Source: Bacillus luti (GTDB lineage: Bacteria > Bacillota > Bacilli > Bacillales > Bacillaceae_G). From it: a stretch of 64,000 nucleotides of DNA. How positions within the stretch are numbered: the stretch's first letter is position 1; each line of letters begins with the position of its first letter. Both the position numbers and the translations under genes were made by a program. This document shows, piece after piece, positions 1 through 7,471 of the stretch. The notes under the pieces were generated by a model that had not been told where the DNA came from, did not search any database, and worked only from the letters and a program-made list of their open reading frames with translations. Where the stretch lies: contig NZ_MACI01000012.1 in the NCBI RefSeq assembly GCF_001884105.1, positions 1 through 64,000 of the forward strand. Reading direction: 5' to 3'.

Positions 1-222
1 ATCACAATCGTTCCCAGATCGCGGTTGTCAGAGTTGCTACCAGGAGAGATGGCACCCCCGGTGCCGGGATTCGCCGGGTACGCGGTAGCAGTGAGCGACA
101 TCTCCCACACACGAAGTTATCTCGAAGAGAACGGTTTACCGATAGCGGAGACGAACTCGGGTGACATCTTCGTACCGGCGGCCGCGGCGCTTGGTGCTGC
201 TATCGTGTTCAGAAAAGCGTAG
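1..222 (+). CDS. VOC/glyoxalase-like protein, C-terminal part
   Basis: The reading frame is open from base 1 to a TAG at 222, so the gene starts outside the window. The 73 visible residues end in FVPAAAALGAAIVFRKA, which resembles the end of glyoxalase-like (VOC superfamily) metal-binding proteins. The preceding stretch VSDISHTRSYLEENGLP fits the last strand and helix of that fold. GC content is clearly higher than in the surrounding AT-rich DNA, which suggests recent acquisition. The right edge of the window carries the first codons of a protein of the same kind. The substrate cannot be told. An ATG at 49 is internal and not a credible start. Confidence 0.55.
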   Translation: MTIVPRSRLSELLPGEMAPPVPGFAGYAVAVSDISHTRSYLEENGLPIAETNSGDIFVPAAAALGAAIVFRKA

Positions 223-337
223 TCGCGAAAAGCAAACAATCCGTTTTAAATTGAAACAGAGGTAGATTAAGACTTAAAAAATACTAATTTCCTGTAAGTG
301 TTTTAAAAGATACAAAACAACAGTTTACGGTATAAAA

Positions 338-388
338 ATAGTGCTATCACCAAGAGGAATTTTTCACTTTCCCTTAGGATAGCACTAT
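338..388 (-). terminator. rho-independent terminator
   Basis: An 11-bp perfect inverted repeat (ATAGTGCTATC and its complement) brackets a 29-nt loop. On the minus strand it is followed by a short T run. It lies just downstream of the small membrane-protein gene on that strand. Confidence 0.55.
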
Positions 389-442
389 ACTACATTAATA
401 TAGCTTAAATATAATACCATGAAGTGTTCGCATAGTGGCTGC

Positions 443-649
443 TTAATTCGATTCAGAAGTTGTGTAGTTTTTCTTAACGATATCTTTTATGTTGATAATT
501 AAGGATATAAGAAATCCAGCAGCTAGGATGCCGTTAACCCAGTAATATGTATTCCCTGATGTGAATTTATTATAAAAGGAATCGACATTATAATATACTA
601 ATCCTGCTGAAAGGACGGTAGCAATTACTAACGTACCAAAACTTTTCAT
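443..649 (-). CDS. small two-TM membrane protein
   Basis: This gene encodes about 68 residues starting MKSFGTLVIATVLSAG. A GGAG ribosome site sits 8 bases ahead of the ATG; an in-frame GTG three codons upstream lies too close to it. Two hydrophobic segments, residues about 4-22 and 36-53, are joined by a short polar loop containing Asn and Tyr. The tail ends in KKNYTTSESN and is probably cytoplasmic. I do not recognise the family. It stands alone between two non-coding stretches with its own terminator. It could be a small stress or immunity-type membrane protein, but nothing shows a function. Confidence 0.6.
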   Translation of the reverse strand: MKSFGTLVIATVLSAGLVYYNVDSFYNKFTSGNTYYWVNGILAAGFLISLIINIKDIVKKNYTTSESN

Positions 650-927
650 ATTTTCCACTCCGTTTCTAAAGATTAAGATTCTTACAAAAATTATACAGGG
701 AAATTTATAGATTTAAAATATTTTATGAAAGAATTACCATACGGAGGGGTTATGACGAATTTCTTCCTAAATCGAAGTAATATGCCGAGAGTAGAAGAAG
801 ATTGGAGATAATTCCAGTCTTCTTTTTGTTGGGACGCTGCCCCTATCCAATGAAAAGGAAAGACAAATCAAGTATCTATTGTATATTTTTAATCAAAGTG
901 GATACCCCTTTAATAGGAGGTGTTTTC

Positions 928-2304
928 ATGCGAGAGAAAGTAATTAAAATGTATGATTGCTCTTATTACATAAATGAGATCTCTGAAGAATTAGAAATTA
1001 CACTTGATGATGTACTAAATGTTCTTGAAAAAAATATTAATGGTTTTCAATACAATGGAGCAAAAAGATTTTCTCAATCTCATTTAAAACGTATCTTAAT
1101 TGAGTATGTAGACAAAAGGATAAGTTCTAAAATAATCTCCAAAAAATATGGACACTGTGCTAAAACCGTATTAAAAATACTACATGAAAACAAAATATCT
1201 TTAAGATCAGCAGGTACTAAGAAAATATTTATAGATGATGAGCCTGCTATCATAAAGAAGTACTTAGATGGAACGCCAACCAGAATTATCGCCTCACATT
1301 ATAATGTTAGATCAGGTACGATACTACAAGTCTTACATAAAAATAATATTGTAATTGAAGAATACAAACCGACTTTAGAATCTAGACAAGCTTTTCGTAA
1401 ATATAATTGCAACACTAGTTATTTTGAAAAACTTGATTCGGCTGACAAAGTATATTTTTTAGGATTGTTTGCAGCTGATGGTTTTTTTCGAAAAAACTCA
1501 AAAACAGGTGTATTAACAGGAATAAGTATATGTCTTAAAGAATCATCACATAACATTTTAGAATTGTTTTTAAAACATATCGATAGCACTGATGAACTAC
1601 GAGATGGATCTTATAAGTATACCTATAAAGGAGTGACTAAACTTTTACTATGGAAAAAAGCAATTGTTCATTCGAAAATTATGGCCGAAGATGTTCGAAA
1701 ACAATTAGAACTACCACTGATATTTCATAAAACGTTTGATATTAAATACCCGACAACCATTCCACCTGAATATGAACGCCATTTTTGTAGAGGGCTATTA
1801 TGTGGGGACGGTAACATAAATCCTCAAAGTAAAAAAGTTACATTTTATGGGACAGCAAAAATTTTAGAAGGCGTACGTAAAGCGATTTGTAGAAATTGCT
1901 CCGTAAGTTATATGAAAATCAAACCTAAAGTTACAAAAACCTCTATTTCGGAAAATACCCTCTATGAGTTAGCTTGGAGTGGAAAAAGGCAAGTGTTGAC
2001 TATTTTAGATTGGTTGTATGAAGATACAAATTTGTTCATCAAAGAAAAATATAATACATACCGTTCTATAGATAGACAGAAAGGGATATTGGATATTACA
2101 GAAGTAATTAGCATAGAAGAACTTATTTCACTTCGTAAAGATTTAGGTTTAAGTCAATTAGCTGTATCGCGAGCCATATCATGTTCTAATAATGTTATTA
2201 GTGAACTTGAAAGGAAGATTAGAACATCTATGAACACTCCCATAGCTAAAAGATTACTAGACCTTTATCAAGTAAAGTATGACCAAAACCTACTTTTTTA
2301 TTAG
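928..2304 (+). CDS. LAGLIDADG homing endonuclease with HTH regions
   Basis: This 458-residue protein starts at an ATG preceded by AATAGGAGGTG; the open frame extends 42 codons further up without a ribosome site. It carries two LAGLIDADG-type motifs, YFLGLFAADGFF (about residue 172) and FCRGLLCGDGN (about 290). These are the dimer-interface helices and supply the catalytic acidic residues of this endonuclease family. The N-terminal 130 residues contain several helix-turn-helix-like units. The C-terminus has an XRE-like helix pair (LRKDLGLSQLAVSRAIS). It is not inside an intron or intein here, so it is a free-standing selfish nuclease or a domesticated regulator. It sits beside the mobilisation module. 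Confidence 0.8.
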   Translation: MREKVIKMYDCSYYINEISEELEITLDDVLNVLEKNINGFQYNGAKRFSQSHLKRILIEYVDKRISSKIISKKYGHCAKTVLKILHENKISLRSAGTKKIFIDDEPAIIKKYLDGTPTRIIASHYNVRSGTILQVLHKNNIVIEEYKPTLESRQAFRKYNCNTSYFEKLDSADKVYFLGLFAADGFFRKNSKTGVLTGISICLKESSHNILELFLKHIDSTDELRDGSYKYTYKGVTKLLLWKKAIVHSKIMAEDVRKQLELPLIFHKTFDIKYPTTIPPEYERHFCRGLLCGDGNINPQSKKVTFYGTAKILEGVRKAICRNCSVSYMKIKPKVTKTSISENTLYELAWSGKRQVLTILDWLYEDTNLFIKEKYNTYRSIDRQKGILDITEVISIEELISLRKDLGLSQLAVSRAISCSNNVISELERKIRTSMNTPIAKRLLDLYQVKYDQNLLFY

Positions 2305-2322
2305 CTATGAATAAAAAATACC

Positions 2323-2353
2323 AAGCGTCTAATCATAAGACGTTCTTTTTTTT
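2323..2353 (+). terminator. terminator of the LAGLIDADG gene
   Basis: A 7-bp stem (AGCGTCT with AGACGTT, one G-U pair) and a run of eight T lie 19 bases after the stop codon. Confidence 0.7.
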
Positions 2354-2462
2354 GATTGGAAAACTCAAAATAACAGTAACAACCGTTTTTGATAATTTTA
2401 ACAAGCATTAAATTTTTAATCATCAAGATCTTTACTTTATTTTTATGAAAAACACCTTATTG

Positions 2463-3068
2463 TTAGGTATAGTGAAGCAAAAATACAGGTTGTTGCCGTT
2501 TCTGTTCTGTTACTACACAAACCCCTACTTCTTCATCATGTGCTCTTATATCTTTTTTAAATTGATTCACAACATCTTTATTAAGATGGGGCTTTATGAT
2601 TTCCTGTAATTTTTCATCTTTATCGAAACCAACTTCTTCTTTATTATTAACTTTTATTTTTTCTAACTCTGAGTTTTTTCTTTCAACTATATTTTTTAAT
2701 GCTTTTTCAATTACAATTGCTTGTGCTGCGGAGAAGAATAAAGAATAGTCCTCTTTACCATTTCTCACAATAGAAAAATCTACACCTAATTTTTTAAATT
2801 CCTTTTGATAATCCTTTAATTGTTCCTTAGTTAAGTTTTTATCTAAAGCAATAACACCACCAGTGTTACTATGTTTTTTAATAAGCCCATTGAATTTTTG
2901 TTTACCATCTTTTGTGTTTCCATCAAGGATATAATCTTTTGGATCTTGTTCTTTATTTTCAAGTAACTTTGTCAATGCTTCTAAAATCCGTAATAAAGCT
3001 TGCTCCAATAATTTAAAGGTTTGTGCTACGACTTCGAATGCAACCTGTGTATGTTCATCTATATTCAG
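2463..3068 (-). CDS. PcfB-like (DUF3801) conjugation accessory protein
   Basis: The central part, with GVIALDKNLTKEQLKDYQ and KKLGVDFSIV followed by FFSAAQAIVIEKAL, matches the pattern of PcfB/DUF3801 proteins. In Gram-positive conjugative plasmids these accompany the relaxase and coupling protein. The C-terminal third is charged and probably helical. No ATG start fits. A TTG at 3008 has no ribosome site, whereas a CTG at 3068 follows AAAGGG by 8 bases and restores the usual NIDE... start, so I place the start there (201 residues). It faces away from mobC, with an oriT-like region between them. The CTG start may be a mutated ATG and could weaken expression. Confidence 0.6.
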   Translation of the reverse strand: MNIDEHTQVAFEVVAQTFKLLEQALLRILEALTKLLENKEQDPKDYILDGNTKDGKQKFNGLIKKHSNTGGVIALDKNLTKEQLKDYQKEFKKLGVDFSIVRNGKEDYSLFFSAAQAIVIEKALKNIVERKNSELEKIKVNNKEEVGFDKDEKLQEIIKPHLNKDVVNQFKKDIRAHDEEVGVCVVTEQKRQQPVFLLHYT

Positions 3069-3164
3069 ATACCAATCCCTTTATAAATTATTTAACTAAA
3101 TTATACCATATTTCGGTTTAAGGTGTTATAATTTTCAGAAATATTTATTGAGGTTTTAGCAAAG

Positions 3165-3300
3165 GGCAAGCTACGGGATTACCATGGTAATCCCCAAAAA
3201 CGTTGTTTTTGACTTGGTAGGAGATTCCTACGACCTTTACAAATATATATAAGCGATTTTTTACAAAATCACTTATATATTTGTTGTCGCTTCGCTCGAT
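3165..3300. other. oriT-like palindrome cluster
   Basis: Between the divergent PcfB-like and MobC-like genes lie a perfect 20-bp palindrome (3175-3194, GGGATTACC and its complement), a second inverted repeat GTAGGA/TCCTAC (3218-3232) and a longer near-perfect one at 3239-3284. Origins of transfer commonly sit beside the mobC-relaxase genes and carry such repeats next to the nick site. The position supports oriT, but the nick site cannot be read directly. The third repeat could instead be a terminator or operator for mobC. Confidence 0.45.
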
Positions 3301-3325
3301 TAATTAAAAAATTGGTGGTGAAATT

Positions 3326-4036
3326 ATGGGATTTATTCATAAAACATATTTACAAATAACGTTAGATGAAAAAGATAAAGAAATGATTAAAAATAAAGCT
3401 GTAGAGTTAGGATATAAGTCAACTTCAGCATTTATTATTGATTCAGCAAAAACACATTTTAAACTTAATGTTGATATGAAAGTTTATAGAGATTTAACTA
3501 AAGAAATTAACTATATTGGTAAGAATATAAATAGCTTAATTAGAAGGATCAATACAGACGGAATTTACACTGATAGTGATATTGATTTTCTAAGAGTTAA
3601 TCAGAAAAAAATTGTAAATTTAATCAATACCGAATATGACCGACTAATTGATTTGAAAACCAAGTTTAATAGCGATAGCTTGAGTAAAAAACAAAAGGAA
3701 AAATTAATACAATCGTTAGCCGAAAACCAAATACAGATACCAAAAAAATTAGTGCTAGAAGAAGTGTATGAAAAGATAAAAGAAGATTTTGTTTATATCA
3801 TAGAATGTATAGAAAACTCGCCTGAACAGAATAAAGAAGTAACAGAATATGTTTGGCAATATTTATATGGAGATACGCTATATAAGTTAGATGATAATCA
3901 ATTAATAAAATTGGCCGATAGCATTTTTATTTTTGCGCAGAAATTAAAATTTAAGTTATCCAAACTTGATAATATTTTTTCAGATGATGATTGGTTTGAG
4001 CTGAAAGATATATTAGATGAATATGAAATTTATTAA
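3326..4036 (+). CDS. MobC-like relaxosome accessory protein
   Basis: This 236-residue protein starts at an ATG preceded by TTGGTGGTG. The N-terminus (YLQITLDEKDKEMIKNKA, then GYKSTSAFIIDSA) reads as a ribbon-helix-helix DNA-binding unit. The following segment KEINYIGKNINSLIRRIN is the conserved helix of MobC family proteins, which help the relaxase bind and open oriT. The C-terminal 130 residues are acidic and helical and longer than in minimal MobC proteins. It lies 16 bases upstream of the relaxase start on the same strand, so the two are almost certainly co-transcribed and coupled. The oriT-like palindromes lie directly upstream. Confidence 0.75.
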   Translation: MGFIHKTYLQITLDEKDKEMIKNKAVELGYKSTSAFIIDSAKTHFKLNVDMKVYRDLTKEINYIGKNINSLIRRINTDGIYTDSDIDFLRVNQKKIVNLINTEYDRLIDLKTKFNSDSLSKKQKEKLIQSLAENQIQIPKKLVLEEVYEKIKEDFVYIIECIENSPEQNKEVTEYVWQYLYGDTLYKLDDNQLIKLADSIFIFAQKLKFKLSKLDNIFSDDDWFELKDILDEYEIY

Positions 4037-4052
4037 GTAGGGATTGATTACA

Positions 4053-5375
4053 ATGTCTATTGTGAAAATACAAAAAGTCAAAGACTTGAAAGCTGTCATT
4101 AATTACAGTATGCAACCTCATAAAACGAATGAGGAATTAGTTACATCTTATGAGTGTTCTATAGAAACAATAGATAGGGATTTTAAAAGTGTTTTAGTTG
4201 ATTACAACGAAAAGAATAATAGTGATAAAAACATGAGCGCAAGAATGATAATTCAATCGTTTGATAGTAATGATAATTTAACGCCGGAACAAGTTCATCA
4301 ATACGGCGTTGAATTTGCTGATAATTATCTAAAAGGCAATCACCAATATACAGTCATTACACATACAGAAACAGATAATTTACACAATCATATTATTTTC
4401 AATGATATTGATTTTAATAAATTAAAAATGTTTGATTCAAAGCGGGTAAATACTTTGGATCGATTACGTGAAGAAAATGATAAAATCTCTGAAAAATATG
4501 GTTTGTCCATAATCGAAGAAGGAAGAAAAGAAAGAAAAAAATATTTAGCTTTTACCGAATATGTAGCTAGATCAAAGAAGGAATCCTTCAAAGGAAAATT
4601 AGAAGAAACAATTGATAAAAACATATCAAAATCAAGTTCGTTTGATGAATTTTTAAGCTTGATGCGGAAAGAAGGATATGAGCATAAACAAGGGAAATAT
4701 CTATCGTTTATGAATCCGAAGTCAGGGAAGCTTATGCGAACTAAAACAATGGGGTTTAATTACCTTGAATCCTCTATAAAATACAGAATAGAAAATAAAG
4801 GTTATTCACCGATCAAAACAAATGTAATTAACAGACAATGGATAGATAAGTCACAAGAGAAATTTAAAAATAATAAAGGGCTACAAAGATGGGCTACTAA
4901 ACAAAATATTAATTACCTAAATGAATTAAGCTCTAAGCTATATAAACAGAATATTTCACTTTCGGAACTTAATGAAATTGAAGAAAATAAGGAAATGTTA
5001 ATTAACAGCTTTGAAAAGCAACTTTTAGGTATTGATAATGAAATTTTCAAATTAAAGAAAATGAAGGGTTGTTTCCAAACTTATAAAAAGAGCTATCCTC
5101 TAATCGTGGCGTATAAAAAAGCTGAAAGTAAAATGGCGTTTAAACAAGAACATTATCATGAATTTAAACAGTATGATGTTGCCAAGCGTGATATGAACTA
5201 TCTAAAAAAGAATTATGATATAACTGATGAATCTGAATTACATTATAAGTTGTCATTAATGACAAAAGAACGAAATTTACTTTATGGAAGTTTGGGAAAA
5301 GAAAAAGAAGTGGGAGTAAAAAGACAAGAGCAACAAAAACAGCAGCAACAGCGTAGGAAAGAAAATGAAAGATAA
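4053..5375 (+). CDS. relaxase / mobilisation nuclease
   Basis: This 440-residue protein has the relaxase domain in the N-terminal half. The candidate catalytic tyrosine is in AVINYSMQ near residue 15. The metal-binding signature HTETDNLHNHII (near residue 110) gives the histidines of the HUH nuclease centre, as in MobP-type relaxases (PF03432). It would nick oriT, stay covalently bound to the 5' end and pilot the strand. The C-terminal half is rich in Lys, Glu and Gln and probably coiled. I chose the ATG at 4053 with TAGGG upstream over a TTG three codons earlier. No coupling ATPase of the VirD4 type follows, so the module looks mobilisable rather than self-transmissible. Confidence 0.85.
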   Translation: MSIVKIQKVKDLKAVINYSMQPHKTNEELVTSYECSIETIDRDFKSVLVDYNEKNNSDKNMSARMIIQSFDSNDNLTPEQVHQYGVEFADNYLKGNHQYTVITHTETDNLHNHIIFNDIDFNKLKMFDSKRVNTLDRLREENDKISEKYGLSIIEEGRKERKKYLAFTEYVARSKKESFKGKLEETIDKNISKSSSFDEFLSLMRKEGYEHKQGKYLSFMNPKSGKLMRTKTMGFNYLESSIKYRIENKGYSPIKTNVINRQWIDKSQEKFKNNKGLQRWATKQNINYLNELSSKLYKQNISLSELNEIEENKEMLINSFEKQLLGIDNEIFKLKKMKGCFQTYKKSYPLIVAYKKAESKMAFKQEHYHEFKQYDVAKRDMNYLKKNYDITDESELHYKLSLMTKERNLLYGSLGKEKEVGVKRQEQQKQQQQRRKENER

Positions 5376-5431
5376 AAAACTATATGACATCAAAAAAGGA
5401 TATTGTATAGTACCTTGTGAATGGATTGAAC

Positions 5432-5540
5432 TACCCCCACTTAACAGTCTAACGAACAGTTTGAAGTGGGGGATTCCTACGAACACCAAGATATCACTCG
5501 ACTTTATGCGTAGGCAATCCCCGTAGTCTCTACGGTTATA
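5432..5540. mobile_element. possible IS200/IS605-type end relic
   Basis: A strong hairpin is formed by ACCCCCACTT (from 5433) and AAGTGGGGGAT (to 5474), followed by GATTCCTACG and AATCCCCGTAGTCTCTACGG. Hairpins of this kind are typical of the ends of IS200/IS605 or tnpB-type elements in bacilli. No transposase or tnpB coding sequence is present. The assignment rests on recall of the family and could be wrong. Confidence 0.3.
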
Positions 5541-5574
5541 AGCCTTAAGGCCTCTTTTCTCAGATTCTACTTTT

Positions 5575-5668
5575 CTAAACCAATCACATCCTTTTTTAGA
5601 ATACTAGTATCAGTATGGCCAAGTTTAGGAAATTACTTGCAAGAGCTTTAGAGTTTTTGCACCAGGAC
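5575..5668. mobile_element. degenerate IS240-like right end
   Basis: This stretch repeats the right-hand end of the adjacent intact element with mismatches. AGTATCAGTATG, CAAGTTTA and TTTTTGCACCAG occur in the same order and spacing as at 6478-6516. It is a relic of an earlier IS6-family copy, next to which the intact copy inserted. Confidence 0.6.
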
Positions 5669-5677
5669 TCTTTTTTC

Positions 5678-6519
5678 GGTTCTGGTGCAAACATTTTTTG
5701 AAGATATAAAGAAGTAAAGAGATTCCTAACGGAATCCGCTTTTATGCTAGAATACCGAATATTTGATGAATGAGGTTCACTTGATTTTGGACAGACTTCT
5801 CTTGAGAGGTTTGTCCTTTTTTCATCATATGTATGGCTTCAATTCCAGCAAGTATCCATTTGGCAGTCCGAAAGGACTTTAAACTTAACATAGTACGTAT
5901 GCGTTTCTTGATAAAGCGGTGATCCTGTTCCACAATGTTATTTAAATACCGAATTTGCCTCACCTTCACACCTATCGGCATGCTTTTTTCTTCATGTAAT
6001 GCTTTGATAGCAACAGGATATGCTGGGTTCTTATCAACTGTAATCACTCGAGGTGTTACGGTATGACAGGAAGCCAAGGCTTTCTTCAAGAAGCGCTTGG
6101 CTGATTTAGCATTTCTATTCTTGCTCAGATAAAAATCAATGGTATTTCCTTCAGAATCCACAGCACGATACAGGTACATCCATTTTCCTTTGACTTTTAC
6201 ATATGTCTCATCGACTCTCCAAGAATCATTGGTTTTCTTTAAATAGCGTCGAACTCTTTTGCCTAACTCAGGGCTATATTGATGTACCCATCGCATGATG
6301 GTAGTGTGAGCAATGGACAGACCTCGCTCCTCCATCATTTCCACTAAATCACGAAAACTTAGATTGTACCGTAGATACCATCTTACTGTTAGCAAAATAG
6401 TATCAGGCTGATAGTGCTTCCATTTGAACGAATTTTGCTTATTCACACTGAACACCATCCCTTTTCTAGATTGATAGTATCAGTATGTTCAAGTTTAAGA
6501 GATTTTTTGCACCAGAACC
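5678..6519. mobile_element. IS240-like IS6-family insertion sequence, intact
   Basis: This 842-bp element has terminal inverted repeats GGTTCTGGTGCAAA at 5678 and its complement ending at 6519. Identical 8-bp target duplications CTTTTTTC flank it at 5670-5677 and 6520-6527. It holds one transposase gene. IS6 elements transpose replicatively through cointegrates, so such a copy can drive plasmid fusion. The intact duplications show a simple insertion that has not since recombined. Confidence 0.9.
5742..6458 (-). CDS. IS6-family (IS240-like) transposase
   Basis: This 238-residue DDE transposase fills the IS element. The N-terminus (RWYLRYNLSFRDLVEMM) is the helix-turn-helix typical of IS6 proteins. 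The catalytic triad is readable: D in WRVDETYVKVKGKW, D in VITVDKNPAYP, and E in NNIVEQDHRFIKKR. Length matches the family, and no frameshift or internal stop is seen, so it should be active. It starts at an ATG about 60 bases inside the element's right end, preceded by AAAGGGATGGTG. Confidence 0.92.
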   Translation of the reverse strand: MVFSVNKQNSFKWKHYQPDTILLTVRWYLRYNLSFRDLVEMMEERGLSIAHTTIMRWVHQYSPELGKRVRRYLKKTNDSWRVDETYVKVKGKWMYLYRAVDSEGNTIDFYLSKNRNAKSAKRFLKKALASCHTVTPRVITVDKNPAYPVAIKALHEEKSMPIGVKVRQIRYLNNIVEQDHRFIKKRIRTMLSLKSFRTAKWILAGIEAIHMMKKGQTSQEKSVQNQVNLIHQIFGILA

Positions 6520-6607
6520 CTTTTTTCTATATTCTAAAACATTTTTTAATAAGACAACTTTATTTCAAAGCAACAGCATAGCGTCATACCGGTTCTAATT
6601 GATGAAG

Positions 6608-6637
6608 AAGAGCAGCATAACGTTATGCTGCTCTTTT
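6608..6637. terminator. bidirectional terminator
   Basis: A perfect 28-bp palindrome built on AAGAGCAGCATAAC is followed on the plus strand by TTTTGTCT. It sits 18 bases past the hfq-like stop on the minus strand and probably ended that transcript. Confidence 0.6.
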
Positions 6638-6652
6638 GTCTATTAATATGTA

Positions 6653-6841
6653 TCATTTAACAATTGTTGAAATGGCTTGTTTATAGATTAATTGTTGTTG
6701 CCTATTAACCATCATTAGAACAGTATATTTATCCATTGCAAGGACTTGTCCACGTATTGGAACACCACTCTTTAAAAATATGGAGATTTCTCCCTTTTCC
6801 GATTTCAACTTTTCGTATAAATCTTTCTATAAATTCTGCAT
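6653..6841 (-). pseudogene. hfq: hfq-like RNA chaperone, broken by a stop at codon 5
   Basis: Reading the minus strand from an ATG at 6841 gives 63 codons. After MQNL there is a TAG (plus positions 6827-6829), then an uninterrupted Hfq-like sequence. GVPIRGQVLAMDKYTVLMMV matches the Sm1 region, and RQQQLIYKQAISTIV matches the Sm2 signature (YKHAIS in most Hfq). A single C-to-T change in CAG would explain the stop. A very strong ribosome site, GGGAGGGAG, lies 6 bases before the ATG. Plasmid-encoded Hfq (Hfq3 of pXO1) is known in B. anthracis. This copy is nonfunctional unless the stop is read through or a downstream TTG is used. Confidence 0.75.
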
Positions 6842-6895
6842 GTAACTCCCTCCCTTTTTATAATCGTATTTCTGTAGGTGTGTAAAAATTATATA

Positions 6896-7162
6896 TTAAG
6901 TAATAGTTTTTCGTTTGTGAGTCCTTGTAACTTGTATCAGAGAGAGAGTATTGACGAATAATAAAAAAAATTCGAAATCTTTTTTATGGAGTGATTCCAA
7001 AAGATTATTTTCAGTGACCCTTTTTGATTGGTGCAGCCATTGAATAAAACTTTCCACATCGTATATATAGCGCTTAATCGTAGAGGGCTTTCTTCCTTTG
7101 TTTAATAAATAAGAAGAAAAGCCTTGTTTTGTATTTTGGTGTTCTCTTGTAATGATACTGAT
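6896..7162 (-). pseudogene. tyrosine recombinase, N-terminal fragment
   Basis: The frame reads SIITREHQNTKQGFSSYLLN and then GRKPSTIKRYIYDVESFIQWL. This resembles the SAM-like core-binding domain of phage integrase/XerC-type recombinases. The catalytic domain is absent and the frame ends after 88 codons. The first codon after a good ribosome site (GGGAGGGG) is ATC where ATG is expected. It is therefore a double relic: truncated, and probably start-less. No partner site was recognised. Confidence 0.45.
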
Positions 7163-7368
7163 TTTTACCCCTCCCTATTTTCATATCTTTTTATAATATT
7201 AAACTGTCTTGTTTGCAAGGCATCTTAGGAGAAATAATCACTAATTTTCAAAAATATAAATCTAGACTGTAGAATTGCTTCTTTACAAGAAATACCATAA
7301 AATAATATAGTACAATTAATAATTATATTTTTATATGTACAGAATTCATAATATGAATGCAAGGTTTC

Positions 7369-7402
7369 AAAGGTCTGTTTGTTTTTTTCAGACCTTTTTC
7401 TA
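7369..7402 (+). terminator. rho-independent terminator
   Basis: AAAGGTCTG and CAGACCTTT form a 9-bp stem followed by TTTC. It lies upstream of the MORN-repeat gene and probably insulates it from transcription out of the IS/hfq area. Confidence 0.65.
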
Positions 7403-7471
7403 TGTTTTAACGATGAATATTATAGTATGTAAGTCTGATCCATTCATAATTAATCTTTTGGAGGAAATACC

